DNA of 64,000 nt. Source: Loktanella sp. M215 (GTDB taxonomy: Bacteria; Pseudomonadota; Alphaproteobacteria; Rhodobacterales; Rhodobacteraceae). This document shows, in pieces, positions 42,762-52,190 of this stretch. Position numbers and translations under genes: made by a program. How positions within the stretch are numbered: the stretch's first letter is position 1; each line of letters begins with the position of its first letter. The notes below the pieces were generated by a model. It was not told the origin of the DNA. It saw nothing but the letters and a program-made list of their open reading frames with translations, and ran no database searches. The stretch lies in assembly GCF_021735925.1 (NCBI RefSeq), contig NZ_WMEA01000004.1:248001-312000 (forward strand). Reading direction: 5' to 3'.

Positions 42762-43933
42762 CAGTTGTGCCGCTCGGTCAGGGAGAAGTCATTGCCCGCC
42801 ACGTTGTAGCGATAGACGATCCCGTGCGGGATCCGCTGACCGACGAAGGTGATGTCCCCGGCGATCCCCTTACTGTCCCAGTTCTCCAGCGCATTGATGC
42901 GCCCGATCAGGTTCTCGCCGCTCAGCTCTTCGCCGGCTTCAAGGGCCTCCCCGATCACCTCGCGCAGGAGAAGAGCCGTCAGCCAGGTCTGCACGTACCC
43001 CATGTTGGCGTAGCCCGTGTATTCCTTGACGTCCCATTTCTTGAGACTGTCGCGGATCGCCATCGCATATTCGCCGGTCGCATCCTCCATTGCCAGTTGA
43101 TAGGGCACGACGCCGACATACCCGTCGGCCGCATCTCCCACGCCGCGCACCATCTCGGGGTCCGAGTTGTAGGCCGTGCCCAAGAAGGTGCTTTCGACCC
43201 GGTAATCGCGGGCGGTCTTCAGGATCTCGGGCCAGACGTTGCCGGCATAGCCGTGGAAGATGACATAGTCGGCGGCCGCGTTGCGCAGTTTGATTGCAGA
43301 GGCGGTCACGTCGACGCCCGACCACTTGGTCTCCTCCTCCAGCACGATCTCGACCCCCATCTCCTTGGCCGCGGCGCGTGCATTCTCAAGCGGATCGCGT
43401 CCGAACTCCGTCGCGGAATAGACGATGGCGACGGTCGGCTTCTCCTTCTCGGTCTTCATATAGGCGAAGAGTTCGCTGAACATGTCGGAGTAGGTGAGAC
43501 CCGGCAGGAAGTGATATTTGTAGCTCTCTGTGTCCACCAGATCCGAGGCGAAGCCCGTCGCCGACATCAGAATCCGGTAGCTGTCGTTGTTCTCGGGTGT
43601 GATGGCACGCACGAAGGGGGTGCCGTCGCCACCGGCAAACACCAGATCGCCGCCCGAGGCCGCGCGCTTGAACCCGGCGACGCCAAGGTCGACCTTGTAT
43701 TCATCGTCGTAGTATTCGGCTTCGATCGGGTGTCCGGCGATGCCGCCTTCGTCGTTGATGTAGGCGATCGCGGATTGCCAGCCGGCCTGCTGTACCTGAC
43801 CCGAAAAGGCCAGGACGCCCGACAGCGGCAGGGCGATGCTGAATTTGATCGGCTCCGCGTCCTGTGCCGCCACGGGTGCGGACAGCGCCGCGCTCAGCGC
43901 CAGTGCCGCGAGTAATCTTGTCCGGATGCTCAT
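42761..43933 (-). CDS. Liv-type ABC transporter substrate-binding protein
   Basis: Periplasmic binding protein of 390 residues. Residues 1-23 are the signal peptide ending APVAAQ. IKFSIALPLSGVLAFSGQVQQAG near 29-50 and AIAYINDEGGIAGHPIEAEYYDDEY near 55-78 are the conserved LivJ/HAAT start; YSATEFGRDPLENARAAA near 155 the second lobe. Ligand unknown, but its place among CoA-pathway genes suggests the pathway substrate. Its stop overlaps the livF start by one base. Confidence 0.9.
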   Translation of the reverse strand: MSIRTRLLAALALSAALSAPVAAQDAEPIKFSIALPLSGVLAFSGQVQQAGWQSAIAYINDEGGIAGHPIEAEYYDDEYKVDLGVAGFKRAASGGDLVFAGGDGTPFVRAITPENNDSYRILMSATGFASDLVDTESYKYHFLPGLTYSDMFSELFAYMKTEKEKPTVAIVYSATEFGRDPLENARAAAKEMGVEIVLEEETKWSGVDVTASAIKLRNAAADYVIFHGYAGNVWPEILKTARDYRVESTFLGTAYNSDPEMVRGVGDAADGYVGVVPYQLAMEDATGEYAMAIRDSLKKWDVKEYTGYANMGYVQTWLTALLLREVIGEALEAGEELSGENLIGRINALENWDSKGIAGDITFVGQRIPHGIVYRYNVAGNDFSLTERHN

Positions 43934-43961
43934 TTTCGTTCCTCCCCTTTAGTGATGCAGG

Positions 43962-45005
43962 TCATTCGGCTTCAGATTCCGCCACGCTGTCGCGTCTCCC
44001 CAACAGGCGGTCGAGTATGCCCTTCAGACCCCGCGGCTCGAACATGAGGAAGCCGATGATCAGAAGGCCGAAAATAATCTCGCGCAGGGGCGACAGCAGC
44101 CCCGCGACATTCGCCTGGCCCTGGATCGGAAGCGCCGACAGGATCTCGCGCAGGACCTCGGGCAGCAGCGTCATGAAGGCGGCCCCCAGGATCGAGCCTA
44201 AGATCGACGCCCGTCCCCCCACCACGACGGCGGCCAGGAAGAAGACCGACACGGTCAGCGTGAACTGGTCCGGGTTCACCAGCCGAAGGAAGTGCGCCGT
44301 CAGTGCCCCGGACACGCCCGCGAAGGCGGCGCCGATGCCGAAGGCCAGAAGCTTGGTGCGCACCACGTTGATCCCCAGCACCTGTGCGGCATAGTCCCGT
44401 TCGCGCACCGCGATGAAGGACCGCCCGATGCGGGTGCGGAACAGGTTGCGCGCGCCGACGAAAAGCACCAGGGCGACCAGAAGCACGCCGTAGTAGAACC
44501 CCGTGTCGCCCATCCCGAACAGGTCGGTGCCCGGCAGTGATATCCCCCTGTCCCCGCCGGTGACCGAGGTCCACTGCTGAAACAGGAAATACAGCGAGTA
44601 CTGGGCGGCCAGCGTGGCGATAGCGAGGTAGACGCCCTTGATACGCAGCGACGGGATGCCGAAGATCAGGCCCACCGAAAACGCCGCGACGGCGCCGATG
44701 ACGACGTTCACGAACAGCGGCGTGCCGAGGTGCAGCATCGAAAGTCCGGCAGCATAGGCGCCGACACCGATGAAGGCCGAATGGCCGATGGACAGCAGTC
44801 CGGTATAACCCACGGTCACGTTCAGCCCCACTGTCGCGATGGCGTTGATCGCGACGAGCGACGCCATGTAAAGCACGTAGACCGACGCGTAGGCAGGAAG
44901 GGCAATCGCCAGCACAAGGCACAGCGCGCCCGCCACCAGCTCGAATGTCACCGCGCGGGGCGTGGCAGACGTGGACCTGCTCAGGGGGTGTTCCGTGCTG
45001 GACAT
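43962..45005 (-). CDS. livM: Liv-type ABC transporter permease LivM
   Basis: Membrane permease of 347 residues with about 9 helices. NVTVGYTGLLSIGHSAFIGVGAYAAG near 68-93 is the hallmark of LivM, with GIPSLRIKGVYLAIATLAAQ near 122 and VVVGGRASILGSILGAAF near 260. The ATG at 45005 shares a base with the livH stop (TGATG). An extra N-terminal stretch of about 20 hydrophilic residues precedes the first helix. Confidence 0.92.
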   Translation of the reverse strand: MSSTEHPLSRSTSATPRAVTFELVAGALCLVLAIALPAYASVYVLYMASLVAINAIATVGLNVTVGYTGLLSIGHSAFIGVGAYAAGLSMLHLGTPLFVNVVIGAVAAFSVGLIFGIPSLRIKGVYLAIATLAAQYSLYFLFQQWTSVTGGDRGISLPGTDLFGMGDTGFYYGVLLVALVLFVGARNLFRTRIGRSFIAVRERDYAAQVLGINVVRTKLLAFGIGAAFAGVSGALTAHFLRLVNPDQFTLTVSVFFLAAVVVGGRASILGSILGAAFMTLLPEVLREILSALPIQGQANVAGLLSPLREIIFGLLIIGFLMFEPRGLKGILDRLLGRRDSVAESEAE

Positions 45006-45877
45006 CAGATACGCTCCACCCGTTCTTCTCCGAACAGGCCGCTTGGTTTCACCATCATCACCAGCAGGACGATCACGTATGGCAGGAAGCTTTGCCATGA
45101 CGCGGACAGGTAGGCTCCGACGATTGTTTCAAGCCAGCCGATGAACAACCCGGCCAAAAGCACCCCGAAGACGCTGGTCATGCCCGCCAGCATGATGACC
45201 GCCAGCACGTTCAGGGCCACGAAGCCCAGTTGCGGGGACAGCCCGTTGATCGACGCGGCCAGCACTCCCGCGACAGAGGCCAGAACCGAGGCCAAGATCC
45301 AGGCCATTGTGAAGACCCAGCGGACATTGATACCAAGCCCTTCGGCCGTAACAAGGTCGATGGCCGTGGCGCGGATCGCGATCCCGGCACGCGAAAACCG
45401 GTAGTACGAGACGAAACCGACCGCAATGATGGCCGCCACCACGAAGGACCAGGCCAGTTTGCCGGGGATCAAGATGTCTCCAAGGAAGATCGGCGCGCGG
45501 GGCAGGAAATCGGGCAGCGTGATGATCTCCTGTCCCCAGATCAGCGAGGCGACTCCGCGCAGCACCGACCCCGCCCCCAGAGTCACCATGACCAGCACGA
45601 CCACCGGTCGCCCGATCATCCGCCGCATCACCAGACGCTCAAGTACGAGGACGATGGCGATCCCGCCGCCGATCGCCACCAGCAGCGCCAGCGACCATTG
45701 CAGGCCCAGCGTGTTCATCGCCCAGAGAAAGATGAAGGCGGGCAGCATCATCATTTCGCCCATGGCGAAGTTGAAGATCCGCGTGGCCTTGAAGATGATA
45801 ACGAAGCCGAGGGCCGACAGAACGTACATGCCGCCCGATGCGATGCCGATAATGCTGAACTCGATGAACTGTCCCAT
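45005..45877 (-). CDS. livH: Liv-type ABC transporter permease LivH
   Basis: Membrane permease of 290 residues with about 8 helices. GMYVLSALGFVIIFKATRIFNFAMGEMMML near 16-45 is the conserved start region, and GINVRWVFTMAWILASVLASVAGVLAA near 195-221 the later loop. It shares a base with livG upstream and with livM downstream. Confidence 0.92.
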   Translation of the reverse strand: MGQFIEFSIIGIASGGMYVLSALGFVIIFKATRIFNFAMGEMMMLPAFIFLWAMNTLGLQWSLALLVAIGGGIAIVLVLERLVMRRMIGRPVVVLVMVTLGAGSVLRGVASLIWGQEIITLPDFLPRAPIFLGDILIPGKLAWSFVVAAIIAVGFVSYYRFSRAGIAIRATAIDLVTAEGLGINVRWVFTMAWILASVLASVAGVLAASINGLSPQLGFVALNVLAVIMLAGMTSVFGVLLAGLFIGWLETIVGAYLSASWQSFLPYVIVLLVMMVKPSGLFGEERVERI

Positions 45878-46644
45878 CAGGCGGCACCCAAATAGGCTTC
45901 GACGACGTCCGGATCGTTGCGCACCTCATCCGGAGCGCCCCGGGCGATGACCGAGCCGAAGTTCACCGCCACGATGTGATCGGACAGCCCCATGACCATG
46001 CTCATGTCGTGGTCGATCAGCAGGACGGAGGTGCCGAAAGCCTCGACCGTCTTGCGGATATAGCGGGCCATATCCTCTTTCTCCGGCGGCGTCATGCCGG
46101 CGACGGGTTCGTCCAGAAGCAGCAGCCGGGGCCGCATCACCAGTGCGCGGGCGAGTTCGATCCGCTTCTGCAGGCCATAGGGCAGACCCGAAACCTGCTT
46201 GTCGCGGATCTCGGCCAGATCGAGAAACTCAATGATGTCGCGGTCGATCCGTGCGGTCAGGGCGTGCTCCTCGGTGCGGGCGGGGCCAAGGTATAAGGCA
46301 GAGCGGAACAGATTTGACCGCAACTGTGCATGGGCGCCCAGCTTGATGTTCTCAAGCACGGTCAGCCCGGAAAACAGGGCGATGTTCTGGAACGTGCGCG
46401 CGATGCCCAGACCGGATCTTGCATGGGCAGGCTGGGTGTCCAGCCGTTTCCCGGCAAACCGAATTTCGCCCTTCTGGACCTTGTAGAACCCCGAAATCGT
46501 GTTGAACAGCGTGGTCTTGCCGGCGCCGTTCGGACCAATCACGGCGGTGATGCGCCCCTCTTCGGCCGTCAGGGAAACCTCATTCATCGCCTTGACGCCA
46601 CCGAAGGCGAGACTCACCCGGTCGATTTCCAGCAGCGTTGTCAT
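45877..46644 (-). CDS. livG: Liv-type ABC transporter ATPase LivG
   Basis: ATPase of 255 residues. Walker A GPNGAGKTT near 35, signature VSGLPYGLQKRIELA near 142 (a LivG-type variant of LSGGQ), Walker B LLLLDEPV near 165 and the H-loop IDHDMSM near 198. It is the first gene of the Liv operon. A further in-frame start lies upstream, but 46644 gives the normal LivG N-terminus (MTTLLEIDRVSLAFGG). The 202-base gap to the divergent metallo-beta-lactamase gene should hold both promoters. Confidence 0.9.
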   Translation of the reverse strand: MTTLLEIDRVSLAFGGVKAMNEVSLTAEEGRITAVIGPNGAGKTTLFNTISGFYKVQKGEIRFAGKRLDTQPAHARSGLGIARTFQNIALFSGLTVLENIKLGAHAQLRSNLFRSALYLGPARTEEHALTARIDRDIIEFLDLAEIRDKQVSGLPYGLQKRIELARALVMRPRLLLLDEPVAGMTPPEKEDMARYIRKTVEAFGTSVLLIDHDMSMVMGLSDHIVAVNFGSVIARGAPDEVRNDPDVVEAYLGAA

Positions 46645-46846
46645 GCTCTGTCCGGCCCTCCCGACCAAGATGCCTCTCCTCAGGCATCGTGCGGCGTGCA
46701 GTGCCGTCCGCAGGGCCAGACTAAGCTGAAAGGCCAACCCATCAAAAGCGGGATGCCCGCAAAGGATGTTTCCGTTTTACGAAACTATGTGGAGGTATCA
46801 TTGCCAATACCGTAAAGACGGGATGACCAAGACAGGAGGAAAGAGA

Positions 46847-47731
46847 ATGCTGCGTATCGGACGTTTCGAGATTGAGCGCGTCGAGGAAGTGGTGCTGCGC
46901 GAACCCAAGGCTCTCTTCGCCGCTTGGGACGAGGCGCGGGTGGACCCGATCCGCGACTGGTTCGTCGGCGATTACTACGATCCCGAGGATGGCAGTTTCG
47001 CGACCTCGATCCACACCTGGCTGGTGCGCGACGGCGACACCACGATCCTGATCGACACCTGCGGCGGCAATCACAAGCCCCGCCCCGCCTCACCACGCTT
47101 TGACGGTGTTGATCTGCCGTTTCTGGACAGGCTGGCCGAAAAGGGCGTGACACCGGAAAGCGTGGGCTATGTGCTGCTCACCCATCTCCACGTCGATCAC
47201 GTCGGCTGGAACACCCGGCTGGAAGATGGCACATGGGTACCCACATTCCCGAACGCCAAATATGTGATGACGTCGATTGAGCGGGACTGGCGCGACCCCG
47301 AGCGCGGCGCGAAGGGCAAGTCAGAGGCACCCACATATCCGTTTCTCGACAGCGTCAAGCCGGTGCTGGATAACCACTCGAATGTCGAGATCGTCACCGG
47401 CGACGAGGAAGGATATCTGCCGGGCATCGATTTCATGCCGGTTCCGGGCCATGCCCCGGGTATGATGGGCATCCGCCTGCGCGATGGCGGGGACGAGGCG
47501 CTGTTCATCGCGGACGTGATGCACCAGCCGATACAGGTCTCCAATCCCGGCTGGTCCAGCAAGTATTGCGAGAACCCAGATCTTGCGACCGAGACCCGTG
47601 CGAGGGTGCTGGCCCATGCCGCCCACACCGGATGCCTGATCCTTCCCGCGCACTTCGGCGGCACCCACTGCGGCTATGTCCGCCGCGACGGGGACGGCTA
47701 CACCTACGAGCCGAGCAAGGTCATGCCCTGA
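46847..47731 (+). CDS. metallo-beta-lactamase fold hydrolase
   Basis: Zinc hydrolase of 294 residues. THLHVDHVGWNTRLEDGTWVP near 111 gives the HxHxDH motif, PGHAPGMMGIRLRDGG near 199 the second His, IADVMHQPIQ near 219 the bridging Asp, and LPAHFGGTHCGY near 268 the last His. The start at 46847 follows AGGAGG by about 7 bases. Proteins of this subgroup open lactones or thioesters; in this cluster a thioesterase or lactonase role is possible. It lies 10 bases from the convergent LysR gene. Confidence 0.88.
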   Translation: MLRIGRFEIERVEEVVLREPKALFAAWDEARVDPIRDWFVGDYYDPEDGSFATSIHTWLVRDGDTTILIDTCGGNHKPRPASPRFDGVDLPFLDRLAEKGVTPESVGYVLLTHLHVDHVGWNTRLEDGTWVPTFPNAKYVMTSIERDWRDPERGAKGKSEAPTYPFLDSVKPVLDNHSNVEIVTGDEEGYLPGIDFMPVPGHAPGMMGIRLRDGGDEALFIADVMHQPIQVSNPGWSSKYCENPDLATETRARVLAHAAHTGCLILPAHFGGTHCGYVRRDGDGYTYEPSKVMP

Positions 47732-47741
47732 GGGCCTGTCC

Positions 47742-48653
47742 TCAGTGTCCCAGTCGCGCCCTGAACTCTTTGCCCAGGAAATCTACGAACGCGCGCGTCT
47801 TCAGGGGAAGGTGCGTGCTTTTTTGGAAGACAGCGTAGATGCCGCTTTCGAAGTCGGTAAAGCTGATGTCGTAGTCCGCAAGGATCATATGTAGCGACCC
47901 GTTGGCCAGCTGGTCCTTGACCGACCAGTCGTTCATCATGGCGATGCCCAGCCCGCCCTCGCAGGCGGTCAGGATCGCGCGTCCGTTGTCCGATTGCAGG
48001 AAGCCTTTCACCTGCACCTCCTCGGCATCGTAACCGTCCTTGCGGAACCGCCAGATCGAACCGCCGAGGTTCAGCCGATAGCTGAGACAGGAGTGGTTCA
48101 TCAGATCGCGCGGACGCTGGATCGGCGGCATTCCCGCCAGATAGCCCGGGGTCGCAACCAGCAGACGGCGGCTGGTGGCCAGCTTGCGCGCGACCAGTGA
48201 ACTATCGGCCAGCTTGCCGATGCGGATGTCGATGTCGATGCCCTGGCTCACGATGTCCACGGGAAAGTTCGACATCTGGAGATCAAAGCGGATATCGGGA
48301 TGCTGCGCCGTGAAGCGTTTGAGGGCCGGAACGATGTACTGCTCGCCCACCAGCATCCGTGAATGGACCCGAAGGACGCCCTGGGGCACGGCGGTCAGCT
48401 GTTGCACAGCATTCTCGGCATCCGCGATCTGCAGAATAATCGCTTCAACCTTGTCAAAATAGATGCGCCCGGCCTCGGTAAGGCTCAGCCGGCGGCTGGT
48501 CCGGTTCAGTAGGCGAACCCCCAGTTCGGTCTCAAGATCGTTGATGTGACGGGAGACCGAGGCCGGCGACAACCCTCTCTTGCGCGCCGCGGCCGACAGC
48601 GATCCGCTGTGGACGACACTTTCGAACACCTTCGCTGCCTTCAGCCACTCCAT
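47742..48653 (-). CDS. LysR family transcriptional regulator
   Basis: Regulator of 303 residues. The N-terminal winged helix is clear (SGSLSAAARKRGLSPASVSRHINDLETELG, residues 17-46 region, then LLNRTSRRLSLTEAG). Residues 90-300 form the LysR substrate-binding domain. It is divergent from the MaoC/CaiB operon and is the best candidate regulator for it. Ligand not known. Confidence 0.92.
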   Translation of the reverse strand: MEWLKAAKVFESVVHSGSLSAAARKRGLSPASVSRHINDLETELGVRLLNRTSRRLSLTEAGRIYFDKVEAIILQIADAENAVQQLTAVPQGVLRVHSRMLVGEQYIVPALKRFTAQHPDIRFDLQMSNFPVDIVSQGIDIDIRIGKLADSSLVARKLATSRRLLVATPGYLAGMPPIQRPRDLMNHSCLSYRLNLGGSIWRFRKDGYDAEEVQVKGFLQSDNGRAILTACEGGLGIAMMNDWSVKDQLANGSLHMILADYDISFTDFESGIYAVFQKSTHLPLKTRAFVDFLGKEFRARLGH

Positions 48654-48683
48654 CGCGTCCTTCCGGAATTCTCAACATTACGG

Positions 48684-48701
48684 TTCATCTTTTCATATGA
48701 C
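48684..48701. promoter_or_regulatory. possible LysR-type operator
   Basis: TTCAT-N8-ATGAC, an imperfect inverted repeat (TCAT-N8-ATGA at 48685-48700), lies between the divergent LysR and MaoC genes. LysR-type proteins favour short inverted repeats of the T-N11-A kind in just such positions. Only one candidate is visible, so the call is tentative. Confidence 0.3.
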
Positions 48702-48805
48702 GAACAGATGCTCCTTAGACATTTCTCTGTCCAGCCCCAAAACGCCTCTCTACCCTTGCAAGCAAGTCCGGCATGCACGTCGGGTTATCAGGGGAGTACA
48801 TAACG

Positions 48806-49252
48806 TTGGCGACGGGAAGGTATGTCAGTGATCTGGACACGGGCGATCGCCTTGGGCCGATCAGCTATCAGTTAAGTGCTTTCACGGTCAGGGAATACTG
48901 CCATTCCGTCGAACTCGACCATGAGATGTTCCTTGGTATCGACTCGCCCATTGCGCCGCCGACGCTGGTGCATCTGGACAAGCTGAAACTGTACGAGGCG
49001 GCCTGCCCTGAAGGCACAGGCCCCCATGCGCGGGTGCATGTCGAATTTGACGCGACCTATCACGCGCCCGTTCCCGTCGGGTTGAGCGTGGAGGTGTCCG
49101 GCGAGACCGTCGATCGGTTCCAGAAGCGGGGCCGGACCTATGTCGTGACCGACATCCGGATGAAGGAGGCCGCCACGGGTCGCGCCCTGATCGATTACCG
49201 CGACACCGTGATCCTGTCCTACCAGGGTGCCGAACGCGAGGCCGCGCAATGA
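48806..49252 (+). CDS. MaoC-like hydratase, N-terminal-type subunit
   Basis: Hot-dog fold protein of 148 residues resembling the FAS1/MaoC N-terminal dehydratase half (RYVSDLDTGDRLGPISYQLSAFTVREYCHSV). The start is set to the TTG at 48806 because GGGGAG lies 9 bases upstream; the in-frame ATG at 48773 has no ribosome site. Such small subunits pair with a second MaoC-like protein, here the next gene, to form a heterodimeric enoyl-CoA hydratase. Overlaps the next gene by 4 bases. Confidence 0.75.
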   Translation: MATGRYVSDLDTGDRLGPISYQLSAFTVREYCHSVELDHEMFLGIDSPIAPPTLVHLDKLKLYEAACPEGTGPHARVHVEFDATYHAPVPVGLSVEVSGETVDRFQKRGRTYVVTDIRMKEAATGRALIDYRDTVILSYQGAEREAAQ

Positions 49253-49698
49253 CTGCGCTTCCCGCCCCCGGCGACCGTTTCAGCGCCGCCCCCCGCGCCA
49301 TGACCCGCGAACGGATGCGGTGGTACGTCGATGCCCAGGCGACGGCCGTGGCCAACGACGGCAAGCCGCGCTTCGGGGGTCCGACGATCCATGACGACGA
49401 CGCCTACGCGATCAGCCAAGGCCTGCCGGGGATCATCGCTGACGGCATGGTGTCGACCAACTGGATCCTGTCGCTTCTCGTCGACAGCTTCGGCCAGGCA
49501 GCGGTGCATCGGGGGCGCCTGAAAACCAAGTACATCCGCCCGGTCTACGAGAATGACGCGCTGCAGTCCCACGCCGAAGTCACCTCGGTCGAACCCGGCG
49601 AGACCGGCCACCGGGTTGTGCTGAAGGTCTGGTGCGACGGACCGGACGCCACGCCCGTGACAGTGGGAGAAGCCGAGGTTGTGCTGCGCGATGCATGA
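49249..49698 (+). CDS. MaoC-like hydratase, C-terminal-type subunit
   Basis: Hot-dog fold protein of 149 residues. GLPGIIADGMVSTNWILSLLVDSFG near 64-88 and HRGRLKTKYIRPVYENDALQSHAEV near 92-116 match the MaoC core, though the classic Asp-His active pair is not obvious and would lie in the FGGPTIHDDDAYA segment near 43. Together with the preceding gene it probably hydrates a bulky enoyl-CoA. Its stop overlaps the CaiB gene. Confidence 0.75.
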   Translation: MTALPAPGDRFSAAPRAMTRERMRWYVDAQATAVANDGKPRFGGPTIHDDDAYAISQGLPGIIADGMVSTNWILSLLVDSFGQAAVHRGRLKTKYIRPVYENDALQSHAEVTSVEPGETGHRVVLKVWCDGPDATPVTVGEAEVVLRDA

Positions 49699-50941
49699 TC
49701 CCATGGATAAGACCCTGCTGCGCGGCATCCGCGTTCTCGACTTCTCGCGCGTGTTCGCCGTGCCGGCCTGCAGCCAGTTCCTGGGCGATCTCGGGGCCGA
49801 GGTCATTAAGGTCGAAGAGCCGTTGCGCGGCGACGAGGCACGATACTATGGCATGACCTCGGACGAGCTGGACGCGATCGGCGGCGTCAGCCCGTCGTTC
49901 CACGCGTTCAACCGCAACAAGCGCTCTGTCACGCTGGATCTGCGCAAGCCCGCCGGGCAGGAGGCCGCGCGCCACCTGATCGCAGGGTCCGATGTCCTGC
50001 TGCACAACTTCCGCGTCGGCACGATGGAGAAGTTCGGACTGGGGCAGGTGGCGATGATGGCGCAACACCCCCGGCTGATCTACGGCGCCTTCTCGGCCTA
50101 CGGCCCCCGCGGAGACAAGGCCAAGATCGGAGCGAACGACCTTGCCCTGCAGGGGCACAGCGGTCTGCTGCATGTCACCGGCGAAGCGGATCGCCCCCCG
50201 GTTCGGGTCGGCACGGCGGCCATCGACCTGCACGCGGGTGTCGCGCTTGGTGCGGGCATACTGGCGGCACTGTTTCACCGCGAGAGGACCGGAGAGGGCC
50301 AGCTTGTCGAAACCTCGCTTCTGCGCGGTGCAGCCCATCTGATGAGCTATTTCTACGTCGAGTACTGGATGACCGGCCATGAGCGTCAGCGCATGGGCAC
50401 CGCCAATCACCTGAGCGTGCCGAACCAGGTCTTTCCGAGCGCCGACGGCTATGTCGTCATCATCGCCCCGTCCGACGAGATGTGGGCTCGGCTGGCCAAA
50501 ACGCTGGATCCGGACACCCTCGCCCTTCCCCAATTCACACGGATTTCCGACCGGCAGACCAACCGCAATCAGGTCATCGCCGCGATCAGCGCGATCACCA
50601 GCACGCGGAGCAGCGAGTCGTTGCTGCGGGAACTTGGTGCGGCGAAGGTCAACGTCTCGAAGGTCAACAGCATCGGCGAGGCCGCCGAAGATCCGCAGCT
50701 GGCGCAGATCGGCGGCGTGATCGAAATTCCCGGCCCCAAAGGTTCGCAACGCGCAGTTGCGCCGCCGGTGTCTCTCGGGAAGGCCGAGGCGTTCAGCCAT
50801 ACGGGCATCCCGGTGCTTGGAGCGGATACCGATGCCGTCTTTACTGAATCCGGCCTGAATGAAACCGAAATGGCCCGTCTGCGGACTGCGGGCGCCTTCG
50901 GTCCCGTCGATACGGATACCAGAAGGAAGGCGGTCATATGA
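49691..50941 (+). CDS. CaiB/BaiF family CoA-transferase
   Basis: Class III CoA-transferase of 416 residues. LLRGIRVLDFSRVFAVPACSQFLGDLGAEVIKVEEP near 7-43 is the conserved entry, followed by NRNKRSVTLDLRKPAGQEAA near 75 and RLIYGAFSAYGPRGDKAKIG near 128. The catalytic Asp falls in the ANDLALQGHSG segment near 153. Moves CoA from an acyl-CoA to the acid substrate, without ATP. The ATG at 49691 overlaps the MaoC stop; ATG 49703 is an alternative. Followed by a close relative that overlaps it by 4 bases. Confidence 0.9.
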   Translation: MHDPMDKTLLRGIRVLDFSRVFAVPACSQFLGDLGAEVIKVEEPLRGDEARYYGMTSDELDAIGGVSPSFHAFNRNKRSVTLDLRKPAGQEAARHLIAGSDVLLHNFRVGTMEKFGLGQVAMMAQHPRLIYGAFSAYGPRGDKAKIGANDLALQGHSGLLHVTGEADRPPVRVGTAAIDLHAGVALGAGILAALFHRERTGEGQLVETSLLRGAAHLMSYFYVEYWMTGHERQRMGTANHLSVPNQVFPSADGYVVIIAPSDEMWARLAKTLDPDTLALPQFTRISDRQTNRNQVIAAISAITSTRSSESLLRELGAAKVNVSKVNSIGEAAEDPQLAQIGGVIEIPGPKGSQRAVAPPVSLGKAEAFSHTGIPVLGADTDAVFTESGLNETEMARLRTAGAFGPVDTDTRRKAVI

Positions 50942-52170
50942 GCGATCCAGCCAAGGGCTCACTTTCGCATCTCAAGGTCCTCGATCTGTCGCGGGTAATG
51001 GCCGGGCCCTGGGCAGGTCAGGTCCTTGCCGATCTGGGGGCCGACGTCATCAAGGTCGAACGCCCCGGCACAGGCGACGACACCCGCGGGTGGGGCCCAC
51101 CGTTCCATGAACGCCCCGACGGTTCCGCCAGCCAGGAATCGGGATACTACCTGTGTTGCAACCGCGGGAAGCGATCGGTCACCGTGAACCTGCAGGAGCC
51201 GGAAGGGCAGGAGATCGTCCGCAGGCTGGCCCGCGAGGCCGACATTCTACTGGAGAACTTCAAGGTCGGTACGCTGGAACGCTTCGGTCTCGGCTACGAG
51301 AGCCTCCGAAAGGAAAACCCGCGGCTGATCTATTGCTCGATCACCGGCTATGGTCAGACCGGGCCCCGCGCCCGTCAGGTCGCCTATGATTTTCTGATCC
51401 AGGCTCAGGGGGGCATGATGTCCATCACCGGCGAGGAGGACGGAAAGCCGGGGGGCGGGCCGCAGAAGATCGGCGTGCCCATGGTCGACCTCACTACCGG
51501 GCTCTATTCGGTGATCGGCATCCTGGCGGCAGTGGCCCGGCGCGCGCAGACCGGCGAGGGTGAATTCATCGACATCGCAATGCTGGACGTGCAGACCAGC
51601 CTGCTTGCCAACCAGGCGATGAACCACCTTCTGACCGGCAAGACGCCGCGCAGTTACGGCAACGGACACCCAAACATCATGCCGCAGCAGGTCTTTGCCT
51701 GCATCGACGGATACATGGTGCTGGCCGTAGGCAACGACGGTCAATTCGCACGGCTGTGCAAGACCCTGAGCGATGCCGAGCTTGCCGAAGACGAAGACCT
51801 GAAGTTCAATAAGGGACGGGTCGCCCGGAGGGACTGGCTGCTGGCCCGGCTGGCGGGTCATTTCTCACGCTATAACCGGGCCGATCTTCTGGAGAAGCTG
51901 AATGCGGCGGGCGTGCCGGCAGGGCCGATCAACACCATCCCCGAGGTATTCGACGAACCGCAGGTCAAGGCGCGCGGGATGGTCGGGAGCCTGACAGACC
52001 CGGTAATGGGAGAGGTGCCCCAGGTCTTCGGCCCGATCCGTATGACCAACGCCGCCTTCCGCCCCGACCGCCCGCCACCGATGCTGGGCGCGGACACCGC
52101 GGACGTGCTGGAGGGGCTTGGAATCGGCGCCGAGCAGCTGGCCATGCTGCGGGCGAAGGGGATCGTCTGA
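50938..52170 (+). CDS. CaiB/BaiF family CoA-transferase (second)
   Basis: Class III CoA-transferase of 410 residues. LKVLDLSRVMAGPWAGQVLADLGADVIKVERP near 13-44, NRGKRSVTVNLQEPEGQEIV near 75, RLIYCSITGYGQTGPRA near 131 and catalytic Asp in VAYDFLIQAQGG near 155. It is closer to the common CoA-transferase consensus than the first copy. Two different CaiB proteins in tandem suggest two substrates, or a heteromer, in the same pathway. Confidence 0.9.
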   Translation: MSDPAKGSLSHLKVLDLSRVMAGPWAGQVLADLGADVIKVERPGTGDDTRGWGPPFHERPDGSASQESGYYLCCNRGKRSVTVNLQEPEGQEIVRRLAREADILLENFKVGTLERFGLGYESLRKENPRLIYCSITGYGQTGPRARQVAYDFLIQAQGGMMSITGEEDGKPGGGPQKIGVPMVDLTTGLYSVIGILAAVARRAQTGEGEFIDIAMLDVQTSLLANQAMNHLLTGKTPRSYGNGHPNIMPQQVFACIDGYMVLAVGNDGQFARLCKTLSDAELAEDEDLKFNKGRVARRDWLLARLAGHFSRYNRADLLEKLNAAGVPAGPINTIPEVFDEPQVKARGMVGSLTDPVMGEVPQVFGPIRMTNAAFRPDRPPPMLGADTADVLEGLGIGAEQLAMLRAKGIV

Positions 52171-52190
52171 TGAAATCGCAGGCCGTCAGC

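Noticed and set aside
42767..43915. Open frame of 382 codons antisense to the substrate-binding protein gene
   Set aside because: Same reason: mirror of a well-supported gene on the other strand, composition unlike a folded protein.
49580..50962. Long open frame of 460 codons antisense to the first CaiB gene
   Set aside because: It is the GC-driven shadow of a clear CaiB coding region, has Arg/Gln/His-rich composition and no family motif.
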